From: SKPT01 sp040905445
GTDB lineage: Bacteria > Planctomycetota > Phycisphaerae > Phycisphaerales > Phycisphaeraceae
Assembly (NCBI GenBank): GCA_040905445.1
Contig: JBBDRN010000020.1
Location: forward strand, 62,001 to 126,000
Reading direction: 5' to 3'
Length of the DNA stretch: 64,000 nucleotides
The position numbers were made by a program, and so were the translations under genes. Below are positions 52,236 to 60,541 of the stretch, in pieces (position 1 is the stretch's first letter; each line of letters opens with the position of its first letter). The notes below the pieces were generated by a model, which saw only the letters and a list, made by a program, of their open reading frames with translations, was not told the origin of the DNA and made no database searches.

Positions 52236-52766
52236 CTAGTCCGCAACGCCCGCGCTGTCGGCGCCGGCCGCCGGCGCGGCGGGGGTGGTGGCGGGGGTGG
52301 CGTCCGCCTCGTGATCCGGCTCCTGACCCGCCTCGATGGCGCTGATCTTGGCGACCCGCCGGGCGTGCCGTCCGCCGTCGAACCCGGTGCACAGCCAGAC
52401 GTTGACGATGCGCTCGAGGATGCGGATGCCCAGCAGGTCACCCGCGAGGCAGAGGATGTTCGCGTTGTTGTGCCGGCGGGACATCTCGGCGCCGATCTCG
52501 TCGTGAACCAGCGCCGCCCGCACGCCCTTGACCTTGTTGGCGGCAATGCACATGCCGATGCCCGATCCGCACACGAGGATGCCGCGGTCGGCGTCGCCGT
52601 TGGCGACGGCCCGGGCGACCGGGTAGGCGACATCGGGGTAGTCGCACGCCTCCGCGCGCTCGCGTCGGCCCATGTACCGGATCTCAAAGCCCTGCTGCTC
52701 GATCGCCGCGGCGATCGTCTTGAGCACGACGGTTCCTCGATGGTCGGCGCCGACGGCAATGATCAT
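52236..52766 (-). CDS. rpiB: RpiB/LacAB-type ribose-5-phosphate isomerase
   Basis: 176 residues. MIIAVGADHRGTVVLKTIAAAIEQQG, CDYPDVAYPVARAVANGDADRGILVCGSGIGMCIAANKVKGVRAALVHDEIGAEMSRRHNNANILCLAG are unmistakable. The active-site Cys lies in LVCGSGIG and the His in RRHNNANI. It interconverts ribose-5-phosphate and ribulose-5-phosphate. The C-terminal 30 residues (ATPATTPAAPAAGADSAGVAD) exceed the family length and come from a 9-base tandem repeat (52275-52301). Its ATG overlaps the stop of the upstream TsaC/phosphatase gene by four bases. Confidence 0.95.
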   Translation of the reverse strand: MIIAVGADHRGTVVLKTIAAAIEQQGFEIRYMGRRERAEACDYPDVAYPVARAVANGDADRGILVCGSGIGMCIAANKVKGVRAALVHDEIGAEMSRRHNNANILCLAGDLLGIRILERIVNVWLCTGFDGGRHARRVAKISAIEAGQEPDHEADATPATTPAAPAAGADSAGVAD

Positions 52767-53962
52767 GGCTGTTGCTCCTTGAGTCGCTGATCCAGCCGTC
52801 GGCGAATGACCTCGGCCGTGCGCTGATACGTGCTGGCGTCGCTGCCCATCGGGTCCTGCACCTCGCCGGTCGGATCGAGGGTGAATGTCTTCTCTGCTGC
52901 CGACGGCGCCACGGCCAGCACCGCTTGCCGGTGCGTCTCGGTCATCGTATAGATCACGTCCGCCTCGTGGATCATCGCCGCCGTCAGCCCGCGCGAGCGA
53001 TGGCGGGTCAGGTCGATGCCTTGCCGGCGCATCGCCTCGACCGCCTCGGGGCTCGCCGGCACGCCGTCCATCGCGGCGACCCCGGCCGACATCACGCGCA
53101 GCCCCGCCGAGTCGAGCGCGTCGGGCTTGAGCCCCCGCTGCTCGGCGAGCAGTTGTCGCGCGATGCCCTCGGCCATGGGCGAGCGGCAGGTGTTGCCGCT
53201 GCACACCAGCAGCATCGTCCAGCGCATCAGCTTGCGGATGTACCGCTCGTCGTAGACGCCCTCGCGCTCGACGTGCAGGTCCAACTGGTGGCCGCCGGGG
53301 CGCAGGCGCACCACGGTCGAGGGCTGGGCGTAGCGGCAGCGCCCGCCGTCGATGATGAGCTCGGCCTGACCCGCCAGCGCCTCGGCTGCTTCCTGCGCGT
53401 CGTAGGCCGGCTCCTCGCCCGGCCGCTGCGCCGCCCCGGCGATCACGGGCGCGTCGACCGCGGCGAGCAATTCCTGCGTCAGCGCATGGGCCGGGCAGCG
53501 CAGCGAGATCGTGTTGCCGCGGTACAGCCGGTCGCGCTTGCCCGGCAGGCCCAGATCCTTGAGCTTGCGATCGATCTGGTCGCCGGGGACCTCGACGACG
53601 AGGGTCACCGGCCCGGGCATGAGCTTGTGCACGAGGCGGCGCAGCGGCGGGCTGGTCAGGTCGACGTAGCGTTCCGCCGCCGCGGGGTCGGCGAGGTGGA
53701 CGGTGAACGGGCGGGGTTCGCCGCCGCTCTTGAGCTCGCGCAGGCGCTGGACGCCCTGGTCGCTGGCCGCCGACGCCGCGACGCCGTAGACCGTCTCGGT
53801 GGGGAAGGCCACGAGCCCACCGCGGGCCAGGGCGTCGACCGCCTGCCCGATGGTCGCACGGGCCTGTTCCCGGTCGCCGGGCTCGATCATCGTCACCTGC
53901 ATGGGATTGGTCATGGTCCGGGCCCCGACTAGGCTCAGGCCAATGGTAGCCGAGGCAGTCAT
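52763..53962 (-). CDS. Fusion: TsaC/YrdC threonylcarbamoyl-AMP synthase + low-molecular-weight protein tyrosine phosphatase
   Basis: 399 residues from the ATG at 53962, which overlaps the argF stop (ATGA); an ATG at 53914 would give 383. Residues about 25-230 form a YrdC/Sua5-type domain (ALARGGLVAFPTETVYGVAASAASD, FTVHLADPAAAERYVD, KLMPGPVTLVVEV, NTISLRCPAHALTQELLAAV, IIDGGRCRYAQPSTVVRL), which makes threonylcarbamoyl-AMP for tRNA t6A. Residues about 250-399 form a complete LMW-PTPase: MLLVCSGNTCRSPMAEGIARQLL has the Cys-x5-Arg-Ser loop, and DPMGSDASTYQ has the catalytic Asp. The joint lacks any stop, so this is a real fusion. It sits between argF and rpiB in one operon. Phosphatase substrate unknown. 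Confidence 0.92.
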   Translation of the reverse strand: MTASATIGLSLVGARTMTNPMQVTMIEPGDREQARATIGQAVDALARGGLVAFPTETVYGVAASAASDQGVQRLRELKSGGEPRPFTVHLADPAAAERYVDLTSPPLRRLVHKLMPGPVTLVVEVPGDQIDRKLKDLGLPGKRDRLYRGNTISLRCPAHALTQELLAAVDAPVIAGAAQRPGEEPAYDAQEAAEALAGQAELIIDGGRCRYAQPSTVVRLRPGGHQLDLHVEREGVYDERYIRKLMRWTMLLVCSGNTCRSPMAEGIARQLLAEQRGLKPDALDSAGLRVMSAGVAAMDGVPASPEAVEAMRRQGIDLTRHRSRGLTAAMIHEADVIYTMTETHRQAVLAVAPSAAEKTFTLDPTGEVQDPMGSDASTYQRTAEVIRRRLDQRLKEQQP

Positions 53963-54918
53963 GGATGTGCATCCGCGCGGGGGCTCGCCGCCGCCGATTG
54001 TGCGCCCAAGAGGCGAACCAGCAAGCCTTTCTGCGCGTGCAGCCGGTTGTGTGCCTGCGGGAAAACCCGGCTGCGCGCCCCGTCCATCACCTCGTCGGTG
54101 ATCTCGACGCCCCGGTACGCCGGCAGGCAGTGCAGCACGATCGCGTGCTCCGGCGCCCCCTCCAGCAGCGACGTGTTGAGTTGGTAGTCCGCGAACGCCG
54201 CCAGCCGACGCTCCTTCTCCGCCTCCTGGCCCATCGACACGAACGTGTCGGCATAGACGGCGTCGGCCCCGACGACCGCGTCCGTCGGGTTGTCGATCTG
54301 CCGCAGCCGCGAGCCCGGGTACCGCTTGCTCATCGACGCCATCAGCGCCGAGTCGAAGCCAAATCCCGCCGGGCTGGCGACGACCATGTTCATCCCCAGC
54401 AACCCCGCGGCGTGCAGCAGCGACCGGGCGACGTTGTTCGCGTCTCCCACGAACGTGAGCGTGCGCCCCGACAGGTCGCGCCCGAACTCGTCCATCATCG
54501 TCATGACGTCCGCCAGTGCCTGGCACGGGTGCGCCTCGTCGCTGAGCATGTTGATGACCGGCACGCCGCTGGCGCTGCGCATCTGCGTCAGCGCGTCATG
54601 GTCAAAGACCCGCGCCGCGATGCCCTGCACCATCCCCGCCAGCACCCGCGTGACGTCGGCGACGCTCTCTCGCTCGCCCAGGCCCACCTCATGCTGGCCG
54701 AGCACGAGCGCCCGCCCGCCCAGCTCGTTCATCGCCTGCTCGAAGCTCACCCGCGTGCGCAGCGACGGCTTCTCGAAAAGCATCGCCAGCGTGCGGCCGG
54801 CAAGCACCGGCTCGTTCGCCTCGCCCCGCTCGCGCTGCTCGCGCAGGGCGATGGCTGAATCGAGAATCGCGTCGAGCTCGTCGCGCGTCAGGTCGGGAAT
54901 GTCCAGCAGGTGCTTCAT
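53959..54918 (-). CDS. argF: Ornithine carbamoyltransferase
   Basis: 319 residues. Makes citrulline from ornithine and carbamoyl phosphate. Carbamoyl-phosphate site FEKPSLRTRVSFEQAM (SxRTR), DEAHPCQALADVMTMMDEFG (HPxQ), FVGDANNVARSLLHAAGLLG, VYADTFVSMGQEAEKERRLAAF, and the ornithine/Cys loop IVLHCLPAYRGVEITDEVMDG are all intact. ADTFVSMGQE, with SMG, marks it as an ornithine rather than aspartate transcarbamoylase. A short Ala-rich C-terminal tail follows. It lies 83 bases downstream of argB; the gap holds a GTTGAACCGCGTAGGAGCG repeat. Confidence 0.96.
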   Translation of the reverse strand: MKHLLDIPDLTRDELDAILDSAIALREQRERGEANEPVLAGRTLAMLFEKPSLRTRVSFEQAMNELGGRALVLGQHEVGLGERESVADVTRVLAGMVQGIAARVFDHDALTQMRSASGVPVINMLSDEAHPCQALADVMTMMDEFGRDLSGRTLTFVGDANNVARSLLHAAGLLGMNMVVASPAGFGFDSALMASMSKRYPGSRLRQIDNPTDAVVGADAVYADTFVSMGQEAEKERRLAAFADYQLNTSLLEGAPEHAIVLHCLPAYRGVEITDEVMDGARSRVFPQAHNRLHAQKGLLVRLLGAQSAAASPRADAHP

Positions 54919-55001
54919 GGTGATGGTTGATTTGCGTCGTCGGTTGAACCGCGTAGGAGCGAAGGAGGCGAAGGCGGCGCGGGATCGCGGTGATTCGCGA
55001 A

Positions 55002-55874
55002 CTACAGCACGATCTCGGTCCCGATCCCCTCCTCCGTATACACCTCGAGCAGCAGCGAGTGGGGGATGCGGCCGTCGATGATGTGCACCTTGTGCACGCC
55101 GCCCTCCAGGGCCGTGAAGCTCGCCTCCACCTTGGGCAGCATCCCCGCCATGATGATCCCCGACTCGACCAGCTCCTCGATCTGCGCCTTGGTCAGGTGG
55201 CTGGCGAGGTCGTCCACGTGCTCCGACCGCCGGATGCCGTGCGTGTCGGACACCAGCACCAGCTTCTCCGCGCCCGTCGTCGCGGCCACGTGCCCGGCGA
55301 CGCTGTCGGCGTTGACGTTGAGCTTGCCGCCCGCGGCGTCGCGGCTGATCGGCGCGATCACCGGCACGCAGCCCGCCTCCGCCAGCGCCTGGATCAGCTC
55401 CGCGTTGACGCCCTTGACCTCGCCAACGTACCCGACGTCGACGCGCCGGCCGCCCTCACCATCGAGGAACAGGCGTTTGGCGAACACCGCGCAGCTCCCG
55501 AGGCTGTGCAGCCCCATCGCCTTGTGCCCCAGCTCGCGGATGCGCGTCACGATCGCCGCGTTGATGTCATTGACGAGCACGTGCTCGGCGATCGCCAGCG
55601 TCCGCTCGTCGGTGTACCGCCGACCCTGCACGAACTGGGCCTCGAGCCCCGCCTGCTGCATCGCGGCCGTGATCCCCTTGCCCCCGCCGTGCACCAGCAC
55701 CGGGCGCATGCCCACCGCGGCCATGAAGCACAGGTCCTGCAGCAGGCTGTCGAGCGTCGCCGGCTCATCCATGATCGACCCGCCGATCTTCACCACGACC
55801 AGCCGGTCGCGGAAGCGGCGGATGTATTGATGGGCCTCGACAAGGGCCCCGGCTTTGGCGATGGCTTCCTGCAC
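55002..55874 (-). CDS. argB: Acetylglutamate kinase
   Basis: 290 residues from the GTG at 55874 (VQEAIAKAGALVEAHQYIRRF), chosen because GGAG lies eight bases upstream and the family normally begins near this point; an ATG at 55910 is also in frame. Phosphorylates N-acetylglutamate in arginine synthesis. VVVKIGGSIMDEP, LVHGGGKGITAAM, DINAAIVTRIRELGHKAMGLHS, PVIAPISRDAAGGKLNVNADSVAGHVA, KLVLVSDTHGIRR and IIMAGMLPKVEASFTALEGGVHKVHIIDGRIPHSLLLEV are typical, including the catalytic Lys residues and GGGK loop. The first gene of the arg operon on this strand. Confidence 0.96.
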   Translation of the reverse strand: MQEAIAKAGALVEAHQYIRRFRDRLVVVKIGGSIMDEPATLDSLLQDLCFMAAVGMRPVLVHGGGKGITAAMQQAGLEAQFVQGRRYTDERTLAIAEHVLVNDINAAIVTRIRELGHKAMGLHSLGSCAVFAKRLFLDGEGGRRVDVGYVGEVKGVNAELIQALAEAGCVPVIAPISRDAAGGKLNVNADSVAGHVAATTGAEKLVLVSDTHGIRRSEHVDDLASHLTKAQIEELVESGIIMAGMLPKVEASFTALEGGVHKVHIIDGRIPHSLLLEVYTEEGIGTEIVL

Positions 55875-56438
55875 GGCAGCGACTCCACGGCACCATGTGG
55901 CGAATCCCATAGCCTACCGCGCGCCCCCGGCGTCCACAAACCGTCCGCACGGGCCGCACGTGCGCCCAGACCCATCGCGTCTATTTTGCTGATTCATCAA
56001 AAAGAGGTTCATCCGCAATTTCCAGGGGCGACCCACACAGTCGCGTTGCAGCCCCCGCAGGGGCGACGGGCATGTAGCCACGGGTGAAGCGGCTGGCTGG
56101 CCGCGGCAAGCCGCGCAACCCGTGGGACACGTCGGTGTTCGTCCCGCCCCGGCAGGGGCGGCGGCAACTCCCGCTGCCCCTGCGGGGCTGCGTCGGGCGC
56201 CGGCGATTGCGATGCGTCCGGGGTCGGTGTCAGGCCCCGAAAATCCCGGATGAACCAAAAAAACCGCCCAAGGCGCGAAGGCCGGCGAAGGGGTGAAGCT
56301 ACAGCAGGTTAAGTTGACTGAATCTTTCGCGTTCTTCGCCTCGCTTCGCTTCTTCGCGGCTTTTCGGCGTCCGCCCATCGCGCCTGGCACCGCCGTTGCA
56401 CGCGCTCCGGCTGAGGGCAACGCAAGGAGGCGTGAAAG
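55875..56438. repeat. Gene-free region with several dispersed elements
   Basis: No supported gene. Contents left to right: an AT-rich patch (TATTTTGCTGATTCATC, about 55982-55998); GCAGCCCCCGCAGGGGCGAC (56048-56067); a long inverted element CCACGGGT...ACCCGTGG spanning 56079-56129 with GCGGC/GCCGC inner repeats; GCCCCGGCAGGGGCGG and CTGCCCCTGCGGGGC near 56147-56191; then GGCGCGAAGG (56271-56280) and, inverted, CGCTTCTTCGCGGC (56346-56359), the purine-rich family. Ends with AAGGAGG for the next gene. Confidence 0.55.
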
Positions 56439-56723
56439 ATGCGGAAGGATCCCGCGGCCGGCGACCCGAGGAGCTTCACCCTCGCCGCCCTGGCCGCGAT
56501 GCCGTTGGTTGAACCCGGACCCTGGCCGGGGCCCGTCACGGCGGCGGCGACGGTTCTCGCCACGGCAGGCGGCGTCGGCGTGCTCACCGCCGTCAGCCGA
56601 TGGTGGCGCTACCACCGTGTCCGCGTCCGCTACCGCCGCGTCCTCCTCGCCGAGGGCAGCCGCACCGGCCCGACGTGGCTCCGCTGGCGCGGCACCCGTC
56701 TCCCCGGGCGGATCCAGATGTAG
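56439..56723 (+). CDS. Small protein, unknown, strong ribosome binding site
   Basis: 94 residues: MRKDPAAGDPRSFTLAALAAMPLV, then a Gly/Ala/Val segment that is a plausible membrane helix (VTAAATVLATAGGVGVLTAVSRWW) and a basic tail (YHRVRVRYRRVLLAEGSRTGPTWLRWRGTRL). AAGGAGG at 56424-56430, eight bases from the ATG, is one of the best ribosome binding sites in the window and is the main reason to believe the gene. The basic tail after the helix predicts a cytoplasmic C-terminus. No family recognised. Confidence 0.6.
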   Translation: MRKDPAAGDPRSFTLAALAAMPLVEPGPWPGPVTAAATVLATAGGVGVLTAVSRWWRYHRVRVRYRRVLLAEGSRTGPTWLRWRGTRLPGRIQM

Positions 56724-56808
56724 AAGCAGGGTGGATGAAGGGGAGCGGAACCCACCGTCCCCGCGCGTCACACCCGCGCTCGCAAACATTCGCGCCATCG
56801 AACGGCGG

Positions 56809-56832
56809 AAGGTCCGCACCGCGGACCGTATG
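56809..56832. repeat. GGTCCGC/GCGGACC palindrome
   Basis: GGTCCGCACCGCGGACCGTA, slightly diverged copy upstream of the GH35 gene. The 56724-56955 gap otherwise shows only GAGGGG before the GH35 ATG. Confidence 0.7.
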
Positions 56833-56955
56833 GCGGATTGCAGCCGCGCGTTGCCTTTCGCAGCAAACCGCCTGACGCTTGTCACGCCATTGCAGGCCCG
56901 CCCGGCAGGGTCTATGGTTTGGGCCTCCCGCACCGATCCACGCAACGAGGGGCCC

Positions 56956-59757
56956 ATGGCGAGCATCACGTACGACGGTCAGAGCTTCATCGTGGATGGG
57001 CGGCGCGTCTGGCTTGTCAGCGGGGCGATCCACTATCCGCGCACGCCCCACCAGCTCTGGCGCCGCCGCATCCGCGCCGCCCGCGAGGCCGGGCTCAACT
57101 GCATCGAGACGTACGTCTTCTGGAACGCCCACGAGCCGGAGCCGGGGCAGTTCAACTTCACCGGTGACCTGGACCTGCGCCGCTTCGTCGAGATCGTCGC
57201 CGAGGAGGGCATGTACTGTCTCCTGCGTCCGGGGCCCTACGTCTGTGCCGAGTGGGACGCCGGCGGCTTCCCCGCCTGGCTCACCGCCCGCGACGACGTC
57301 AAGCTCCGCGAGGCCAACCCCGCCTACCTCGAGGCCTGCGCCCGCTTCCTCGGGGCCGTCATGGAGCAGGTGCGCGACCTGCAGATCACGGTGCCGTCGC
57401 ATGGCCCCGTCGTCGCCGGGCCCCACAACACGCCCGGCGCCGCCGCGGGCGGCTACCTCGGCGGCGCGGGCGGGCCGATCCTCATGGTCCAGGTCGAGAA
57501 CGAGTGGTTCGCCCACAACGACGAGCAGGCGCAGAAGTACCTGCGCGAGCTGGTGCGCTACCTGCGCGAGAACGGCTGCCAGGTGCCCGTCAACAACTGC
57601 AACAACCTCTGGCAGCGCGTCGAAGGCACCATCGACACCTGGAACGCCAAGCGCCACCTCGCCCAGCACCTGCGCCAACTCACCGTCGTCCAGCCCGACG
57701 CGCCGCGCCTCGTCACCGAGTTCTGGCCCGGCTGGTTCGACTACTGGGGCGGGCCCCATGCCGACCATGACCCGCCCGCGCTCGTCGAGCACCGCCTCGT
57801 CGAGATCCTCGCCGCCGCCGGGCAGTACAACCTCTACATGTTCCACGGCGGGACCAACTTCGGATTCTATGGCGGCCGCAGCAACGCCCGCCGCGACTGC
57901 TTCATGACCACCAGCTACGACTATGGCGCCCCGCTCATGGAGGCCGGCGGCCGCGGCGCGAAGTACGACCTGTGCAAGCGCGTCTCCACCTTCGCCAGCC
58001 AGTTCAGCCACGTGCTCGCCCACGTCGAGCCCAACCGCCCCAACGCCGCGGTCACCCCCGACGAGCCCGGGGCCGACGTCAGCGTCATCCACCTGCCCGG
58101 CTCGCAGGGCGATGTCGTCTACCTGCTCCGCCCCGACGTCACGAAGACCCGGCCCGCCGACGTCAGCGTCCTCCTGCCCGACGGCCTGACGATGTCCGTG
58201 ACGCTCGGCAGCGACGCCGTCGCCTGGTTCCTGCTCAACGTCAACCTCGGCGGCGAGGCCCAGCTCGACTTCACCAACCTGCGCCCCTGGGCGTTCGTCG
58301 ATCGCCAGATGCTGGTCCTCTTCGGCCCCGCTGGCTCCGAGGGCGTCGTCAGCCTCGACGGCGGCCGCCTCGACGTGCAGGTCCCCACCGGTCGCGAGCC
58401 GGTCGTCGATCGCCACGAGGGCGTGACGCTGGTCATTCTCAACCACGAGCAGGTCGACGCGGCCTACCTCTACGAAGGCGGCCTCGCCGTTGGCGCCGCG
58501 GGCCTTGACGACGCGGGCCAGCCCACCGCACGCCCCGGCTGGGCGCATCAATACCGCATCAACCCCGCCGGCGACATGCAGCGCGTCGCCACCGCCCGCT
58601 CGCGCAAGCCCGCCGCCCCGCGCCTCGGCAAGTGGGAGCGGGCGAGCCTCGAACGCGTGCTCGACGGCTCGGACGAAGGCTTTGAGAAGATCGACGGCCC
58701 CGCGTCGCTCGACGCGCTCGGCCAGCGCTTCGGCTACGGGTGGTATCGCATCGGCGTCGGGCAGGCGAAGTCCGGCCGCATGTTCGCCCCGCTCGCGGGC
58801 GACCGGTTGCACCTGTTCAGCCAAGGCAAGCCGCAGGGCGTGCTCGGCCTCGGGCCCGGCGCGATCGATGAGCCGACCAGCCTGCGCTTGAGCGGCGACG
58901 TCGTCGTCCTCGCGGACAACCTCGGGCGCTTCAACGTCGGCAGCCACGTCGGCGAGCGCAAGGGGCTGATGAGCCACCTCTACAAGGTCCAGCCCGTCGC
59001 GCTGGGGCGCCCGCGCGTCGACGCCGAACGCGCCCCCGACCCGTTCGAGCTCGGCGGCTACATCCACCTCGCCCGCCAGGGCGAGCGCCCCCAGGCCGAG
59101 GCGGTCACGTGGGAGCTCAAGCCCCGGGGCCAGAGGCCGATGATCCTCGACGTGCGCGACCTGCCCGTCGCGGGCGTCTTCATGGTCAACGACGCGCCGC
59201 TCGAGTACTACCACCCGCACGCGTCGGGGCGGCTGGTGCGCCGGCTGCTCGAGCCGGGCGTCGACCCGGTCAAGCGAGGCAAGAACGAGCTCAAGCTCGC
59301 CCTCTTCGCCCCGCTTGCCGAGAAGGTCGACTGGGCGAAGCATGTTAAGCTCTACGAGGCGACGGAAGCGGTGACGGGGCGCGGCCAGTGGGCGTTCCGC
59401 AAATGGGACGTGCCCGGCGGTGATGCGTTCGAACCGATCAGCGCGGGAGAAGCCGGCGACGGCGACAGCGTGCCGACGTGGTATCGCTGCCGATTCGACG
59501 TCAGGGACGCGAGCGTGCCGCTGTGGTTTCAGCCACGCGGCCTGACGAAGGGGCAGATCTATCTCAACGGCCACAACGTGGGGCGCTACTTGGTCGCGAC
59601 CGCCGACGGCAAGGCCGTGCCACCGCAGAGTGACTACTACCTGCCCGAGCCGTGGCTGAAGACCGACGCGCCGAATGAGCTGATGCTCTTCGAAGAGCAC
59701 GGCAAGAGCCCGGGGAAGGCGCGGCTGGTCTACAACGCGCTGGGCCCGTACGCGTAG
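56956..59757 (+). CDS. GH35 beta-galactosidase-like protein
   Basis: 933 residues from the ATG at 56956 with GAGGGG upstream; the same frame stays open back to 56293 but that part is repeat-derived. The GH35 TIM barrel starts at once: SFIVDGRRVWLVSGAIHYPRTPHQLWRRRIRAAREAGLNCIETYVFWNAHEPEPGQFNF. The acid/base Glu is in ILMVQVENEWFAHND, and the nucleophile Glu in RLVTEFWPGWFDYWGG. YMFHGGTNFGFYGG is another hallmark. Beta-rich C-terminal domains follow, with a jelly-roll segment ending YLNGHNVGRYLV...QSDYYLPEPWLK. No signal peptide is visible at this start, so it may act inside the cell on imported galactosides. Its TAG stop belongs to the palindrome at 59755. Confidence 0.95.
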   Translation: MASITYDGQSFIVDGRRVWLVSGAIHYPRTPHQLWRRRIRAAREAGLNCIETYVFWNAHEPEPGQFNFTGDLDLRRFVEIVAEEGMYCLLRPGPYVCAEWDAGGFPAWLTARDDVKLREANPAYLEACARFLGAVMEQVRDLQITVPSHGPVVAGPHNTPGAAAGGYLGGAGGPILMVQVENEWFAHNDEQAQKYLRELVRYLRENGCQVPVNNCNNLWQRVEGTIDTWNAKRHLAQHLRQLTVVQPDAPRLVTEFWPGWFDYWGGPHADHDPPALVEHRLVEILAAAGQYNLYMFHGGTNFGFYGGRSNARRDCFMTTSYDYGAPLMEAGGRGAKYDLCKRVSTFASQFSHVLAHVEPNRPNAAVTPDEPGADVSVIHLPGSQGDVVYLLRPDVTKTRPADVSVLLPDGLTMSVTLGSDAVAWFLLNVNLGGEAQLDFTNLRPWAFVDRQMLVLFGPAGSEGVVSLDGGRLDVQVPTGREPVVDRHEGVTLVILNHEQVDAAYLYEGGLAVGAAGLDDAGQPTARPGWAHQYRINPAGDMQRVATARSRKPAAPRLGKWERASLERVLDGSDEGFEKIDGPASLDALGQRFGYGWYRIGVGQAKSGRMFAPLAGDRLHLFSQGKPQGVLGLGPGAIDEPTSLRLSGDVVVLADNLGRFNVGSHVGERKGLMSHLYKVQPVALGRPRVDAERAPDPFELGGYIHLARQGERPQAEAVTWELKPRGQRPMILDVRDLPVAGVFMVNDAPLEYYHPHASGRLVRRLLEPGVDPVKRGKNELKLALFAPLAEKVDWAKHVKLYEATEAVTGRGQWAFRKWDVPGGDAFEPISAGEAGDGDSVPTWYRCRFDVRDASVPLWFQPRGLTKGQIYLNGHNVGRYLVATADGKAVPPQSDYYLPEPWLKTDAPNELMLFEEHGKSPGKARLVYNALGPYA

Positions 59758-59838
59758 GGTCCGCTGTGCGGACCTTCCGGCGGATCACGCGTTTCGCGCG
59801 GTTCGCGACGTGCCAAGGTCCGCACAGCGGACCCTACG
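59755..59838. repeat. Inverted pair of GGTCCGC/GCGGACC palindromes
   Basis: TAGGGTCCGCTGTGCGGACC at 59755-59774 (its TAG is the GH35 stop codon) and the reverse copy at 59816-59838, about 40 bases apart. Confidence 0.85.
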
Positions 59839-59871
59839 CGCAGATCCAGCCGACGTGCGAGCGGAGGTGCC

Positions 59872-60519
59872 ATGTTCCGTCATCTGCGGGCGTTCAGGCG
59901 GTGGTACTACTGGCTGCCCGTGCTGGTCTATCAGACGGCCACGGTGATGGTCGTCGGCGGGCTATCGTTCACGATGTTCCTGGTCCAGCGATCGCTTCAA
60001 TCGTTCAGCGGCGGTCCATTACCGTCATGGCCTGGCGTCATGATGTCGGTGCTCGTATGGAGCTATGGCTCGCTGATGGCCGGGGTCGGCATCTGGGTAT
60101 TCTGGATCATGCCGATTCTCGCGTCGCGCGACATGTCGGCCCCTGTGCCCGACGAGCCGCGCACGCACGCGCGCCACATCTCCTTTTTGCCCTGGGGCCC
60201 CGCGATCATGCCGGCGATCTACGGCTTTACAGTCTTGGTGTTGCTCCCGCCGTTCGAGTACATGCGGTTCGGCAGATGGCAGTGGTGGACAGAGCATTCG
60301 CTGCTGGGCTTGTGCCTGCTGCTCCTGTCAGCCGCGCTCGCGCCGCTCGGATACCGCTTGAGCGAACACGTCGCCAGGCGCTATCGACAAACGCTGGCGG
60401 CACGCGTCCGGTGCTTCGGCTGCGGCTACGACATGCGCGGCAGCGCGTCGCCGACATGCCCCGAGTGCGGCCACGAAAATGAAATGCTGCGCGATCGCCA
60501 ACCCGCGCGGACGCCGTAG
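59872..60519 (+). CDS. Four-helix membrane protein with C-terminal zinc ribbon
   Basis: 215 residues. GGAGG lies four bases before the ATG. Four membrane helices: YYWLPVLVYQTATVMVVGGLSF, MMSVLVWSYGSLMAGVGIWVFWIMPIL, AIMPAIYGFTVLVLLPPF and LLGLCLLLLSAALAPLGY. A cytoplasmic zinc ribbon RCFGCGYDMRGSASPTCPECGHE follows (CxxC...CxxC). The CxGCGYxxRG...CPECG signature on membrane proteins is very common in planctomycetes and supports the organism call. Function unknown. Its TAG stop is part of the palindrome at 60517-60541. Confidence 0.85.
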   Translation: MFRHLRAFRRWYYWLPVLVYQTATVMVVGGLSFTMFLVQRSLQSFSGGPLPSWPGVMMSVLVWSYGSLMAGVGIWVFWIMPILASRDMSAPVPDEPRTHARHISFLPWGPAIMPAIYGFTVLVLLPPFEYMRFGRWQWWTEHSLLGLCLLLLSAALAPLGYRLSEHVARRYRQTLAARVRCFGCGYDMRGSASPTCPECGHENEMLRDRQPARTP

Positions 60520-60541
60520 CGTCCGCCCAGCGGACCCTACG
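60517..60541. repeat. GGTCCGC-type palindrome giving stop codons to two convergent genes
   Basis: TAGCGTCCGCCCAGCGGACC then CTA. TAG at 60517-60519 ends the zinc-ribbon gene on the plus strand. CTA at 60537-60539 is the minus-strand TAG ending lpxD. The element is the entire intergenic region (17 bases between the stops). Confidence 0.85.

Noticed and set aside
56293..56955. N-terminal extension of the GH35 protein
   Set aside because: The GH35 fold starts directly after the ATG at 56956. The extension reads through dispersed repeats and overlaps the small gene at 56439 in another frame.
56593..59700. A 1,035-residue minus-strand open frame
   Set aside because: Antisense to the GH35 gene, which has intact catalytic motifs; the minus frame has no recognisable domain.
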